The notes: a model not told the origin generated them from the sequence alone. DNA of 13,483 nucleotides from an uncultured Alphaproteobacteria bacterium (GCA_949296785.1 CASFRQ010000082.1:1-13483); one strand, 5' to 3'; counted from the first letter of the stretch, positions 1 to 6,680 are shown. A program made the numbers and translations.

Positions 1-24
1 AAATATAAAAGACGGGGGCGTAAA

Positions 25-414
25 ATGCAGAATATTTTGGACAGGCTTGCCTGCTCTTCTTTTCGTTCCAGGTTTGTTTTGAAAGAGCAAGAGCGAAGGT
101 ATGTACAGGAAAAGGGCAGGGAAAAGATATGCTCTCATGCAAGGGATTTTGTTTTGAAAAGACTGTCCCCCGCCTTTATTCCCAATGACGGAAAACAGAC
201 GCCGATGCGCGGTCATCCCGTTTTTATCGCGCAACACGCCACGGCAACCTGTTGCCGAAAGTGCCTGCAAAAATGGCATGGAATTGAAAGAGGGAGGGTT
301 CTGTCCTTAAAAGAGCAGGAATTTGTCATCAAACTGATTATGAGCTGGATTGATGGTCAAATGAAAAAAATTTTAGATGAGAAAATATACAAAAACATAG
401 ACAATTTGCCTTGA
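25..414 (+). CDS. DUF4186 family protein
   Basis: 129 residues, the usual length for the DUF4186 family, recognised from conserved blocks: an N-terminal FRSRF-type motif (about residues 13-17), SHARDF (37-42), NDGKQTPMRGHPVFIAQHAT (about 54-73), then a TCCRKCLQKWHGI segment (about 75-87). The paired cysteines and the histidines look like a metal or nucleic-acid binding core, but no biochemical role is established for the family and I infer none. The ATG start is preceded by a G-rich stretch (GGGGGCG) 5 bases upstream, an adequate if non-canonical ribosome site. No signal peptide or membrane segment is seen. The next gene has its own promoter overlapping the end of this one, so the two are probably transcribed separately. 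The promoter of this gene lies largely outside the window. Confidence 0.88.
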   Translation: MQNILDRLACSSFRSRFVLKEQERRYVQEKGREKICSHARDFVLKRLSPAFIPNDGKQTPMRGHPVFIAQHATATCCRKCLQKWHGIERGRVLSLKEQEFVIKLIMSWIDGQMKKILDEKIYKNIDNLP

Positions 415-439
415 CAAAAACTTTTTTATCGTGTACTCT
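411..439 (+). promoter_or_regulatory. Sigma-70-type promoter for the 473-1081 gene
   Basis: A perfect -35 TTGACA (411-416) is followed by a 17-base spacer and a -10 of TACTCT (434-439). The predicted transcript starts near 446, giving a leader of about 27 bases before the ATG at 473. The -35 overlaps the last codon and stop of the DUF4186 gene. The -10 is weak, so confidence is moderate. Confidence 0.5.
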
Positions 440-472
440 TTTCATATCTTAGAAGCAAAAGGATGTTTGAAA

Positions 473-1081
473 ATGCGCAAAAAAGATGAAATGGAAGTTG
501 TCAAAACGGAAAAGGAAAAAGTTCCTTTGAAAAAAAAGGCTCGTCCCGCCTTAAGAAAGGCAGCCAATATGTTAAAAGGGACTGTGTTGGCTTTTTCAAT
601 CGCGACCGCCGCTTTGCCGCAGGTTTCCTGTACGGTTGACCAGTTGGAGGCTTTCTTGGCAACAACGGCTGTTTTTTCTTTGGTTTTGGCGGCGAGTTCC
701 GTGGACGTCAGCGTTTCTTGGGACAGTCATTGCCATCCATCAACTCCGGATTATCCCTATGACAGCCAATATTTTTACTCTTCCAAAATTCAAGAGGCGG
801 TTGATTCCATGTCTTATCGGGAAAAAAAGTATTTTGAAGCTTACCTGCCGCGCAACACGGAATTTTATATCAGGCCGTATGTGAAAAACAATGTTCAGGT
901 GGAACGTTACGGGCGGACCAGCCGTATGTACCTGGATGACGATTTGTTTTACCGGTCCTCTTCCTCTTCTTTGAGGAGCGCTCTGTTAAAAGGGGTTGAT
1001 TTATTGTCAAAAGAATACTCAAACGGTCGTTCTCTCGGTTCCGTTGAGATGGCTTCCGTCCTGCAGGAAAAATCCCGCTGA
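473..1081 (+). CDS. Hypothetical protein with basic N-terminus and two hydrophobic segments
   Basis: I do not recognise this 202-residue protein. The ATG at 473 is chosen because AAAGGA lies about 9 bases upstream and a promoter sits just before it; an upstream in-frame GTG at 431 would fall inside that promoter. Residues 1-35 are very rich in Lys, Glu and Arg. They are followed by a hydrophobic stretch (about 36-50) ending in Ser-Cys (C53), and a second hydrophobic stretch (about 60-77). The C-terminal half is soluble-looking, rich in Tyr and Ser, with a His-Cys-His triplet after the second hydrophobic segment and a run of five serines. The first segment resembles a lipoprotein signal with an abnormally long basic N-region, but the residue at -3 is Gln, so lipidation is doubtful. 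It could instead be an inner-membrane anchor. A strong terminator follows, so the gene is monocistronic. Confidence 0.7.
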   Translation: MRKKDEMEVVKTEKEKVPLKKKARPALRKAANMLKGTVLAFSIATAALPQVSCTVDQLEAFLATTAVFSLVLAASSVDVSVSWDSHCHPSTPDYPYDSQYFYSSKIQEAVDSMSYREKKYFEAYLPRNTEFYIRPYVKNNVQVERYGRTSRMYLDDDLFYRSSSSSLRSALLKGVDLLSKEYSNGRSLGSVEMASVLQEKSR

Positions 1082-1105
1082 CAGAGAGGAAAATTTTAAC
1101 TTTAT

Positions 1106-1137
1106 CGCCGTCTTTTTGAAAAGGACGGCGTTTTTTT
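1106..1137 (+). terminator. Strong intrinsic terminator
   Basis: A perfect 7-bp stem CGCCGTC (1106-1112) / GACGGCG (1124-1130), extended by weak pairs inside, is followed by seven T (1131-1137). It lies 25 bases after the stop of the 473-1081 gene. Confidence 0.92.
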
Positions 1138-1534
1138 ATGAGCTTTTGCCGAAAAATAAATGCTAAGTTTCAGATGATTGGAACAGGAGTTTCCCTTATG
1201 GAAAAAAGGTAAAATTTGTACGGTCGTTTCTAAAGAAGTTCTTCCGTGGGAAATATCTGTCGGAATCGTTGGGAGCGGAAGCGGAGATGAAAGAGCCTCT
1301 TCTTTTTTTGTAGGGGCAATTGAGCGTTTTGACGCCATATTCTTTGACCGGAACGGAAAAACACTTGGGCAGGAGGGAAAAGACCGAAGCTTTCAATGCA
1401 TGGATATTTTTTTTGTGAATTAAGCGTACGGAAAAAATTTTTTGAATGCTGTCTGCTAAAAAAACAAAGTATCTTTTTCTTTTTTTGACGAAGTGTCGGG
1501 ACGAGAGAACGGCCGGCGAAAAATATTTGAGATG
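1138..1534. other. Gene-poor interval, no supported gene
   Basis: About 400 bases between a plus-strand terminator and the end of the minus-strand Nudix gene. An open frame of 81 codons runs on the plus strand from a TTG at 1178 to 1423. It reads somewhat like protein, but the only possible starts lack a ribosome site and the frame opens directly after a TGA, so I do not call it. It may be a decayed gene. A GC-rich palindrome (GGCCGGC, near 1512) lies downstream of the Nudix stop but has no U-tract on the minus strand. Confidence 0.4.
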
Positions 1535-2104
1535 TTAACTTTTTGATTTTAAAATCAGACGGTGATAAACGGGTTTCATGTGCTCTTCTGAAACAAACTC
1601 ATCTATATTGTCAAAAGGAATCCATCGCAGGGCGCTGTTTTCGTCCTCTTTTATACGAAGGAGGGATGTTTCGTCGGCTTCAAGCATATAGGTGACATTA
1701 AAATGTAGGTGCGCCGGAATGTTTTTTCCTTTTTTTACATGGGAAGGCACTTCCAGAACGCTGATATCTGCGATATGACGGCTTAAAGGGCAAAATGTTT
1801 TTATGCCGCTTTCTTCTTCCGCCTCTTTCAATGCAACTTTCAACAGGTCTTTTTCCCCATCCGCATGTCCGCCCAGCCAGGCAAAGCTTTTAAAAATAAG
1901 ATGAAAAGCCATCAGAGCTTTTGTTTTTTCCTTATTGATTATCCAACAAGACGCTGTCAGGTGTCCGATAGGATTTTCCCGAGTCCAGATATTTTCTTTG
2001 AAAGTATTCAGAAAAAAAAGGAAAGACTCTTTATCCGCCGCTTCTTGTTCGTTTAAGGGGATAAGAGTTTTTATTTTATCGGTAAGGAAGGAGGTTTCAT
2101 TCAT
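1535..2104 (-). CDS. Nudix hydrolase
   Basis: 189 residues. A Nudix box lies at about residues 78-101: Gly-Gly-His-x-Asp-Gly-Glu, then K93-E94-A95-E96-E97-E98-S99-G100-I101. The glutamates that bind Mg2+ are kept; Lys93 replaces the usual Arg of the REUXEEXGU signature. HLTAS (48-52) and the His-x-x-x-Lys-x-x-x-Trp segment before the box match the Nudix subfamily whose members carry a GGHxDG box. The enzyme should hydrolyse a nucleoside diphosphate linked to another moiety; the substrate cannot be read from the sequence. The ATG at 2104 follows GGAAAG at 9 bases. The gene is 37 bp downstream of another Nudix gene on the same strand and probably co-transcribed with it. No clear terminator is seen after it. 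Confidence 0.87.
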   Translation of the reverse strand: MNETSFLTDKIKTLIPLNEQEAADKESFLFFLNTFKENIWTRENPIGHLTASCWIINKEKTKALMAFHLIFKSFAWLGGHADGEKDLLKVALKEAEEESGIKTFCPLSRHIADISVLEVPSHVKKGKNIPAHLHFNVTYMLEADETSLLRIKEDENSALRWIPFDNIDEFVSEEHMKPVYHRLILKSKS

Positions 2105-2141
2105 ATTTTTCTTTCCATTTGAAATGGGTAACGACAGTATT

Positions 2142-2666
2142 TTATTTTTTTAAGATAAATCTACTAACGGCTTTTTTCGCCGATTCAAAGGCAAAATCCC
2201 CGAGGTTTATTTTCTCCGGCGATAAAAAGACGGTACGCGCCGTTTCTTTTAAATCCGTTTTCAATAGGGAAAAATCTTTGATTTCCGCTTCAAAATAAAA
2301 GTCCAGAGGCGTGATGTCCAGTCCCGAGTAAATGTATGTGTTGGGAATGTCAAAAAGGAACTTCAGATTAAAAATATCCAGGTTTGTTTCTTCTTTGACT
2401 TCCCTGACGGCAGCGTCTTCTACCGTTTCGCCGGCCTTTGCAAATCCTCCGGCAAATCCCAGTTTTCCTTTTCCGGGGTTAATCATCCGTTCAAAAAAGA
2501 GGAAGCGCCCGGAAGAGTCTTTTAAAAAAACGGCTGTTCCGATGGCCGGCGCTTTGAAAAATTCAAATCCGCACTTTGTACATTTTTTGGATTCTTCGGA
2601 AGAGGGTAAAAAGTCTTTACAACCGCATTTGGGGCAGAAGCGAAAAAGTTCTAAAGGGTGAGACAT
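2142..2666 (-). CDS. Nudix hydrolase with N-terminal zinc ribbon (NudC-like layout)
   Basis: 174 residues. An N-terminal zinc ribbon is made by C11-x2-C14 and C29-x2-C32. The Nudix domain carries the box G74-x5-E80-x7-R88-E89-V90-x-E92-E93-T94-N95-L96; only the penultimate Gly of the signature is replaced, by Asn95. Zinc ribbon followed by Nudix is the arrangement of NADH pyrophosphatases such as NudC, but this protein lacks the long N-terminal domain of NudC and I do not see its SQPWPFPxS-type motif. The substrate therefore stays open; NAD(H), ADP-ribose or a similar dinucleotide is plausible. The start at 2666 is well supported by AAGGAGG 5 bases upstream. It is the first gene of a two-gene Nudix unit. 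Confidence 0.88.
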   Translation of the reverse strand: MSHPLELFRFCPKCGCKDFLPSSEESKKCTKCGFEFFKAPAIGTAVFLKDSSGRFLFFERMINPGKGKLGFAGGFAKAGETVEDAAVREVKEETNLDIFNLKFLFDIPNTYIYSGLDITPLDFYFEAEIKDFSLLKTDLKETARTVFLSPEKINLGDFAFESAKKAVSRFILKK

Positions 2667-2985
2667 AAAACCTCCTTGATTTTATATAAAAAACTTATTT
2701 AAACGAATGCCGGAAATTTACCTGATCTGTGCCATACACGCGGCAAAAACAGTGTACTGAAAAGGACAGCGAACGGGAAGACCGGCAAAGATTTTTAATT
2801 CCGGCAAAAACCTCCTGCAGTCTAAACCATCCGAAAAGATACCGAAAAATCCGTTTCTCCCATGCCTTCCGATATATTTTGGAAAGCGAAAGTCTTTTTC
2901 TTTTTAATTCTTGCGGAGAGAATATCCTTCTTTTTTCCTTTTTAAGGTAAAACCTCTGTCCAAAAAACGGATAAAGAGGCGCCCT
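2667..2985. other. Intergenic stretch, no gene seen
   Basis: About 320 bases between the small lipoprotein gene and the Nudix pair, both on the minus strand. A 73-codon plus-strand frame (2729-2950) has no ribosome site and no protein-like composition. The stretch should hold the promoter of the Nudix pair. An AT-rich TATATAAAA sits just before the Nudix ribosome site (near 2676-2690) but too close to it to be a normal -10. The 14-base string TCCGGCAAAAACCT at 2800-2813 recurs at 5824-5837. Confidence 0.5.
2949..2979 (-). terminator. Probable intrinsic terminator of the small lipoprotein gene
   Basis: Read on the minus strand, CCTCT (2979-2975) pairs with AGAGG (2957-2953). An inner TCC/GGA pair and a T-rich loop complete the hairpin, and TTTT follows at 2952-2949. 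A competing smaller hairpin (AGAGG-GCG-CCTCT) lies immediately before it at 2975-2987. It fits as the end of the leftward transcript from the 2986-3366 gene. Confidence 0.4.
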
Positions 2986-3366
2986 CTATTTTGCCAGGCA
3001 ATCGTTCCCCTCGCTCTTAACCCCCGTTACAATGCCCCGTTCAATGGTGAAGGTAACTTCGCAACGGTAAGTTTCCGTGTATCCTCCGGCGTCCATCATG
3101 TCAAAATCATCATACCGGTAATGATGCCGATAAGGTTGGTAAGACGGCACGGGCGGAACATATACCTCCGATTCCGTGACATATCCGATAAGTTTGGTTG
3201 TGTTGTCCACCTGGTAGGTTTTGGTCGGAATTCCTTTTTGAAGCAAGAGCTGTTTTTCCGTCATGCCTAAATAGGTTTGCAAAGAAGCGTCAAATTTTTC
3301 CTTTGAGTAAGGTGTACATCCGGTCGCCGCCAGGGTAAACAAAAGTATTGAGATGCTTTTTTTCAT
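2986..3366 (-). CDS. Small lipoprotein, SmpA/OmlA-like
   Basis: 126 residues. Residues 1-16 form a signal peptide (Lys-Lys, hydrophobic core, ATG) with C17 as the likely lipidated cysteine; the -3 residue is Ala rather than the favoured Leu. After it, the run 'YLGMTEKQLLLQKGIPTKTY' is typical of the SmpA/OmlA/BamE-like lipoprotein fold (a G-M-T-xx-xL helix, then G-x-P, then a Y-xx-T strand). A Tyr/His/Pro-rich insert follows (about residues 69-84), then a C-terminal strand region with two more cysteines that could form a disulfide in the periplasm. The start at 3366 has GGAGAAG 5-6 bases upstream. Role: probably envelope-associated; whether it serves the outer-membrane assembly machine cannot be told. 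Confidence 0.8.
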   Translation of the reverse strand: MKKSISILLFTLAATGCTPYSKEKFDASLQTYLGMTEKQLLLQKGIPTKTYQVDNTTKLIGYVTESEVYVPPVPSYQPYRHHYRYDDFDMMDAGGYTETYRCEVTFTIERGIVTGVKSEGNDCLAK

Positions 3367-3439
3367 TATCTTCTCCGCTTGTTGAAAATGGAGATTGTTT
3401 TTTCAAAAAAACCGGCGTTTTATGGTTCAGGATTTTTCA

Positions 3440-3469
3440 GCCGACGGGTTGGTTTCCTTTCCCGTCGGC
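3440..3469. other. Perfect 9-bp hairpin between genes
   Basis: GCCGACGGG (3440-3448) pairs exactly with CCCGTCGGC (3461-3469), with a 12-base pyrimidine-rich (plus strand) loop. It lies 10 bases after the stop of the coiled-coil membrane protein gene. On the minus strand the stem is followed by TGAAAAATCC rather than a T-run, so it is not a standard terminator. It may stabilise the 3' end of the leftward operon mRNA, or pause transcription before the lipoprotein gene. Confidence 0.65.
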
Positions 3470-3478
3470 CGATGTCAT

Positions 3479-4387
3479 TTATTTTTTTAAGACTTTCAAA
3501 ATAGAAAGCTTTCCTTGTTTTGATAAAAACACCTTGCCGCAGTAAGGGCATTCCGCAAAAGTAGCGGACAGTTTTTTCGCTACCCAGAAAACCAAAAACA
3601 CCGGGATAAGCAGAATAACCAAAGCCAAAACCGCAATGACGCAGATAACCCAAACGAAATATTTATCAACGGTTTTAAGAGAGCCGGATAAAAAGCCGTC
3701 TTTGTTTTTGACCAATTCCGCGTAAATGGAAGAAGAGGCTTTTCTTCCTTCCGCGCTGAACAGGCCGAAGCTTTCTTTTCTTAAAACGGTGTAAGCCGTG
3801 TCGCTCAAGCCCAGCTGTTTTTGTACCTGCGTACCGGCAAAAGAGGAAATTTGTTTTTTTAAATCCGCCTGAAGCTGCTTTTGCACCGTTTTTTGGACTT
3901 CTTCAACTGTTTGCTTCATTTGGGCATTTAATTGGTTAATCTTTCCTTCAATCTCTTTAACGGTGTTGTCCAGCTGATCCGTTTTGACAAGTTTTGTTTT
4001 TTTCAAAAGAGCGGAGGCCGCTTCTATCTGTTGCAGGCTTTTTTCCAAAGAATCCGTTTTTAATTCCGGGACTTTGATTTTATCCGACAATCCTTCCAAG
4101 TTAATACCGGACAAGAGGGAATCCGTAAACTGCTCATATTGGGTGGTTAAGGTGTTATTGACTTCCGCCAGGCCTTTGACAACCATAAACTCTTTTACGG
4201 CGCCGGTATACGCGTATAACAGATACATGACAGGACAGATAAGGCAGACAATCCATATTAAAGCAAAAATCTTGGCGATTTTTTTCGGTGTGGATTTTTG
4301 TTTTAAAAGCTTATCCTTTTCGCTTACGGCTTGCGGAGAAGGCGGGGTTTGTTTTTCTTGTTTTTCTGTTTTTTTCTTTTCTGTCAT
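3479..4387 (-). CDS. Two-helix membrane protein with periplasmic coiled coil and C-terminal CxxC tail
   Basis: 302 residues; no family recognised. Order: Lys/Gln/Pro-rich cytoplasmic N-tail (1-36), membrane helix 1 (about 38-60), a long Gln/Lys/Leu/Glu-rich region predicted to form coiled coil (about 110-195), membrane helix 2 (about 243-270), and a short basic tail with C280-P-Y-C283 followed by Gly-Lys. With a Lys-rich N-tail inside, the coiled coil would be outside the inner membrane and the CxxC tail back in the cytoplasm. The start at 4387 is chosen for AAGGAG 7 bases upstream; an in-frame ATG at 4435 would lie inside the upstream reductase gene. It is 22 bp downstream of the flavoprotein gene, so translation is probably linked. 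The layout resembles membrane tethers, but function is unknown. One CxxC alone cannot complete a zinc ribbon within this chain; a dimer could. Confidence 0.85.
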   Translation of the reverse strand: MTEKKKTEKQEKQTPPSPQAVSEKDKLLKQKSTPKKIAKIFALIWIVCLICPVMYLLYAYTGAVKEFMVVKGLAEVNNTLTTQYEQFTDSLLSGINLEGLSDKIKVPELKTDSLEKSLQQIEAASALLKKTKLVKTDQLDNTVKEIEGKINQLNAQMKQTVEEVQKTVQKQLQADLKKQISSFAGTQVQKQLGLSDTAYTVLRKESFGLFSAEGRKASSSIYAELVKNKDGFLSGSLKTVDKYFVWVICVIAVLALVILLIPVFLVFWVAKKLSATFAECPYCGKVFLSKQGKLSILKVLKK

Positions 4388-4409
4388 TTTCAACTCCTTG
4401 AATTTTCTG

Positions 4410-5036
4410 TTATCTGATGAAGTTTGTGCGTTCAATTTCCGGTAAAGCGGGCATGTCTATGTCTTTTTCCCGGCCGGCCTCTATGCATTTTAAAAGCCAA
4501 GCCATATTCTTTCCCAGAATCCGCATGTTTTGGATGCCTTCTTTGTCCTGCATGACTTCTTCGGCCGAATTACCGTGCACCATGTTCCAATATCTGGCGG
4601 AAACAACGGGCATTCTGTTAATTGTCAGGTATTTGTTCAGTACATCTATGGAAGCGGTTGTTCCGGCGCGTCTGGCGGAAACGACACAGGCGCCCGGCTT
4701 TCCTGCAAAAACGGCGCTGCTGGCGTAAAAAACACGGTCCAAAAGAGATAAAATTCGTCCCGACGGATGAGCGTAATAAACGGGGGAACCGAAAATAAAA
4801 CCATCAGCCTGCTTTGCTTTTTCAATGATTTTGTTGACGAGGTCGTCGTCAAAAACGCATTTGTTGTCCAGCTCCGCGCATTTGCGACAACCAATGCAGT
4901 CTCTGACTGGCGCGCCGCCCATTTGGACGATTTCTGAGTCTATGCCTTCTTCTTTTAACGCATCCGCAACAACGGACAAGGCGGTAAAGGTACAGCCGTT
5001 TGCCCGGCAGGAACCGTTTATCATTAAAACTTTCAT
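4410..5036 (-). CDS. Flavodoxin-fold NAD(P)H:FMN reductase with iron-sulfur flavoprotein-type cysteine motif
   Basis: 208 residues. The flavodoxin-like fold opens with the FMN phosphate loop N7-G-S-C-R-A-N-G-C-T16 and has the second FMN loop G83-S-P-V-Y-Y88. Between them is C47-x2-C50-x2-C53-x6-C60, the compact cysteine pattern that in iron-sulfur flavoproteins (Isf) binds a 4Fe-4S cluster. Role: electron transfer or reduction of small substrates using FMN, with a probable cluster; physiological partners unknown. The start at 5036 has AAAGGAG 6 bases upstream. It lies 45 bp after the nitroreductase and 22 bp before the coiled-coil membrane protein, so the three form a likely operon. Cytoplasmic; no signal peptide. 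Confidence 0.88.
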   Translation of the reverse strand: MKVLMINGSCRANGCTFTALSVVADALKEEGIDSEIVQMGGAPVRDCIGCRKCAELDNKCVFDDDLVNKIIEKAKQADGFIFGSPVYYAHPSGRILSLLDRVFYASSAVFAGKPGACVVSARRAGTTASIDVLNKYLTINRMPVVSARYWNMVHGNSAEEVMQDKEGIQNMRILGKNMAWLLKCIEAGREKDIDMPALPEIERTNFIR

Positions 5037-5081
5037 TTTATCTCCTTTCTTTTCAGCCCTTTTGAGAAGGGGGGATTTTTG

Positions 5082-5675
5082 TCAGCCGAAAACCTTCATT
5101 CTATCCTGTAAGGGAAGGAAAGTTTTGTCTCCGGCAGGTTCTAAAATATTACCGAAAGGCATTTGCGCCACGAGTTCCCAATTTTGCGGAATTTGAAAAG
5201 TTTCATAAACCTGTTCGTCAATCAAAGGATTATAATGTTGCAAAGAGGCGCCTATATCCGCCTCGGCCAAAGCCGTCCAGACCATGAATTGCAAAATACC
5301 GGAAGCCTGTTGCGCCCAGACGGGAAACTTGTCCGCATACAAGGGGAATTTTTCTTGCAGCTCTTTTGTCGTTTGCGTATCTGTGTAATAAAGGACGGTT
5401 CCTCTTCCCGCCGCAAAAGAGTCTATTTTAGCCTTCGTTTGGGCAAATCTTTCTTCCGGCGTCACCAGGCGCAGGGCGTCCAGAACAATATGCCACAGTA
5501 TTTTATGATGTTCTCCGAACAAAAGAACCAAACGCCCCGTTTGAGAATTAAAAGCCGTCGGACAGTATTTCAAGGCCTCTTGAATGATTTGCGTTATCTG
5601 TGTATCGGATAAACCCGGCTGCGCGCCGATGGCGTAAATAGAACGGCGCTTTTCAATCAGTTGTTTAAAGTCCAT
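5082..5675 (-). CDS. Nitroreductase family protein, Frm2/Hbn1-like
   Basis: 197 residues, normal for the family. N-terminal FMN-contact motif R10-R11-S12 followed by I-Y (typical of the Frm2-like subgroup), then N43-S-Q-T-G-R48, a long GRGTVLYY strand, and a C-terminal G-N-I-L-E-P-x-G-D-K stretch that usually closes over FMN. Such enzymes are homodimeric FMN oxidoreductases acting on nitroaromatics, quinones or unknown physiological acceptors. The ATG at 5675 follows GGGAGGAG. It is the first gene of the likely redox operon. A hairpin CCCTT-CTCAA-AAGGG (within 5056-5074) lies in the gap before the next gene without a T-run, so it probably does not terminate. AATATA at 5707-5712 (TATATT on the minus strand) could be its -10, but no good -35 is visible. 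Confidence 0.88.
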   Translation of the reverse strand: MDFKQLIEKRRSIYAIGAQPGLSDTQITQIIQEALKYCPTAFNSQTGRLVLLFGEHHKILWHIVLDALRLVTPEERFAQTKAKIDSFAAGRGTVLYYTDTQTTKELQEKFPLYADKFPVWAQQASGILQFMVWTALAEADIGASLQHYNPLIDEQVYETFQIPQNWELVAQMPFGNILEPAGDKTFLPLQDRMKVFG

Positions 5676-6017
5676 TTTCTCCTCCCTTTAATATTTAAGC
5701 ATCTTTAATATAGCCGTCTTTTTTTAAAAGAGAAAGAAAAAATAAAAAAACATCTCCTGTAAAAGAGCTGTCTTAGAGAAGTTCCATTTGAAAAAGATTT
5801 TTTAGGGCAGGAAAAACTTCCCATCCGGCAAAAACCTAAAAACATAATGATGTTTAATTGTTAAAGCCGATTATCAAAGCCGGTTTACGCAAAGGAATCG
5901 TCATTTATTACACAGAATACGAGCATCTCCTCAATTTTTGGCGTTTCGCCCTTATAGGAAAAGAGAGCTCATTACACCAAAAAAACTGGCTTTTTATCAT
6001 TGGCGGAAAAAGAGAAA
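5676..6017. other. Intergenic stretch, no gene seen
   Basis: About 340 bases between two minus-strand genes. A 71-codon plus-strand frame (5858-6073) runs antisense into the next gene and has no ribosome site. A short GGCG-AAA-CGCC hairpin (near 5939-5949) followed on the minus strand by AAAAATT is the only terminator-like feature after the 6018-6527 gene, and it is weak. AAAGCCG is directly repeated at about 5864 and 5876. TCCGGCAAAAACCT at 5824-5837 is the second copy of a string also found at 2800. Confidence 0.5.
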
Positions 6018-6527
6018 TTACCCCTCGTTTTGCCGAGTTGGCGGCGCATACAGCTGGCTGCCGCGGACGATAATTTTCGGGTGGGCAGAAGTGTTTTCCT
6101 GTTTTCCTTGCGCATTTTTGCTTTTTTCAAACGCCGTTTTGTCTTTAAGCAGAGAGAGATACCTTTTTTCTAAAGATTTAAATGCTCCCTTCGCTTCGCC
6201 TTCCTCAAAATCAAGCTGCTTGACGCCGTCAATCGGGTAAAAAGCACCTGTGTAAAAGGTTGTTCCTTCTTTGAAAGTTTTTTCGGCTTCTACACCCAGG
6301 GAATACAGTTTAACGGAAATAGTTTCTCCGTCTTTGTTATAGGTTGTTGTTTTGGTTAAGGTGATAGGGAAGAAAACGAATTCTTTTTTAAAATCCTCCG
6401 TTACGGTTAAGCCGTCTTCGCTTTTTTGAACGAAGTGTTCCACGCGAGCGGGTTCTTTCGGGAAAAGGGATTCTTCCGCCTTTTTGTTTTCCTTTTTATA
6501 ATCGGAATTTTGTTCTTCTATTGTCAT
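6018..6527 (-). CDS. Hypothetical protein, acidic/lysine-rich, probably cytoplasmic
   Basis: 169 residues, not recognised. The N-terminus (1-35) is rich in Glu, Lys and Asp and probably disordered. The middle (about 40-105) alternates hydrophobic and Thr/Lys residues in a way that suggests beta strands. A charged helix follows (about 108-140), then an Asn/Gln/Pro-rich tail. There is no signal peptide, membrane segment or cysteine. It is a credible gene because AGAGGA lies 6 bases before the ATG and a strong promoter sits about 50 bases upstream. It is divergent from the lipoprotein hydrolase gene, so the two may be co-regulated from the shared 150-bp interval. Confidence 0.75.
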   Translation of the reverse strand: MTIEEQNSDYKKENKKAEESLFPKEPARVEHFVQKSEDGLTVTEDFKKEFVFFPITLTKTTTYNKDGETISVKLYSLGVEAEKTFKEGTTFYTGAFYPIDGVKQLDFEEGEAKGAFKSLEKRYLSLLKDKTAFEKSKNAQGKQENTSAHPKIIVRGSQLYAPPTRQNEG

Positions 6528-6572
6528 GTCGTCCTCTTTTTTTATAAAGCATAAAATTTTGAAAGTTTTATT

Positions 6573-6601
6573 AAGATAAAAGCGTTTATGGTGCCTGTCA
6601 A
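6573..6601 (-). promoter_or_regulatory. Strong sigma-70-type promoter for the 6018-6527 gene
   Basis: On the minus strand a perfect -35 TTGACA (6601-6596) is followed by a 17-base spacer and a -10 of TATCTT (6578-6573). The predicted start is near 6566, giving a leader of about 38 bases that contains the AGAGGA ribosome site. Confidence 0.7.
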
Positions 6602-6644
6602 TTTTTTTCTTGTCGGTTTTGACGGTGTAAACCTATTGTTCAGG

Positions 6645-6672
6645 ATGACACAAACCGGATTTTCGGTATACT
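6645..6672 (+). promoter_or_regulatory. Promoter placing the transcript start at the lipoprotein hydrolase ATG
   Basis: ATGACA (6645-6650, 5 of 6 to the -35 consensus), a 16-base spacer, then TATACT (6667-6672, 5 of 6 to the -10 consensus). A start about 7 bases after the -10 falls at 6679-6681, on the initiation codon, so the message would have no leader. Confidence 0.5.
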
Positions 6673-6680
6673 TCGCCTTT

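Noticed and set aside
1178..1423. 81-codon plus-strand frame with protein-like composition
   Set aside because: It begins directly after a stop with only a TTG start and no ribosome site, lies after a strong terminator, and has no recognised domain.
2332..2661. 109-codon plus-strand frame opposite the zinc-ribbon Nudix gene
   Set aside because: It is antisense to a well-supported gene, has no ribosome site and no recognisable domain.
6588..6680. Longer N-terminus for the lipoprotein hydrolase from ATG 6588 or 6645
   Set aside because: Either start would bury the lipoprotein signal, and the region carries promoters for both divergent genes.
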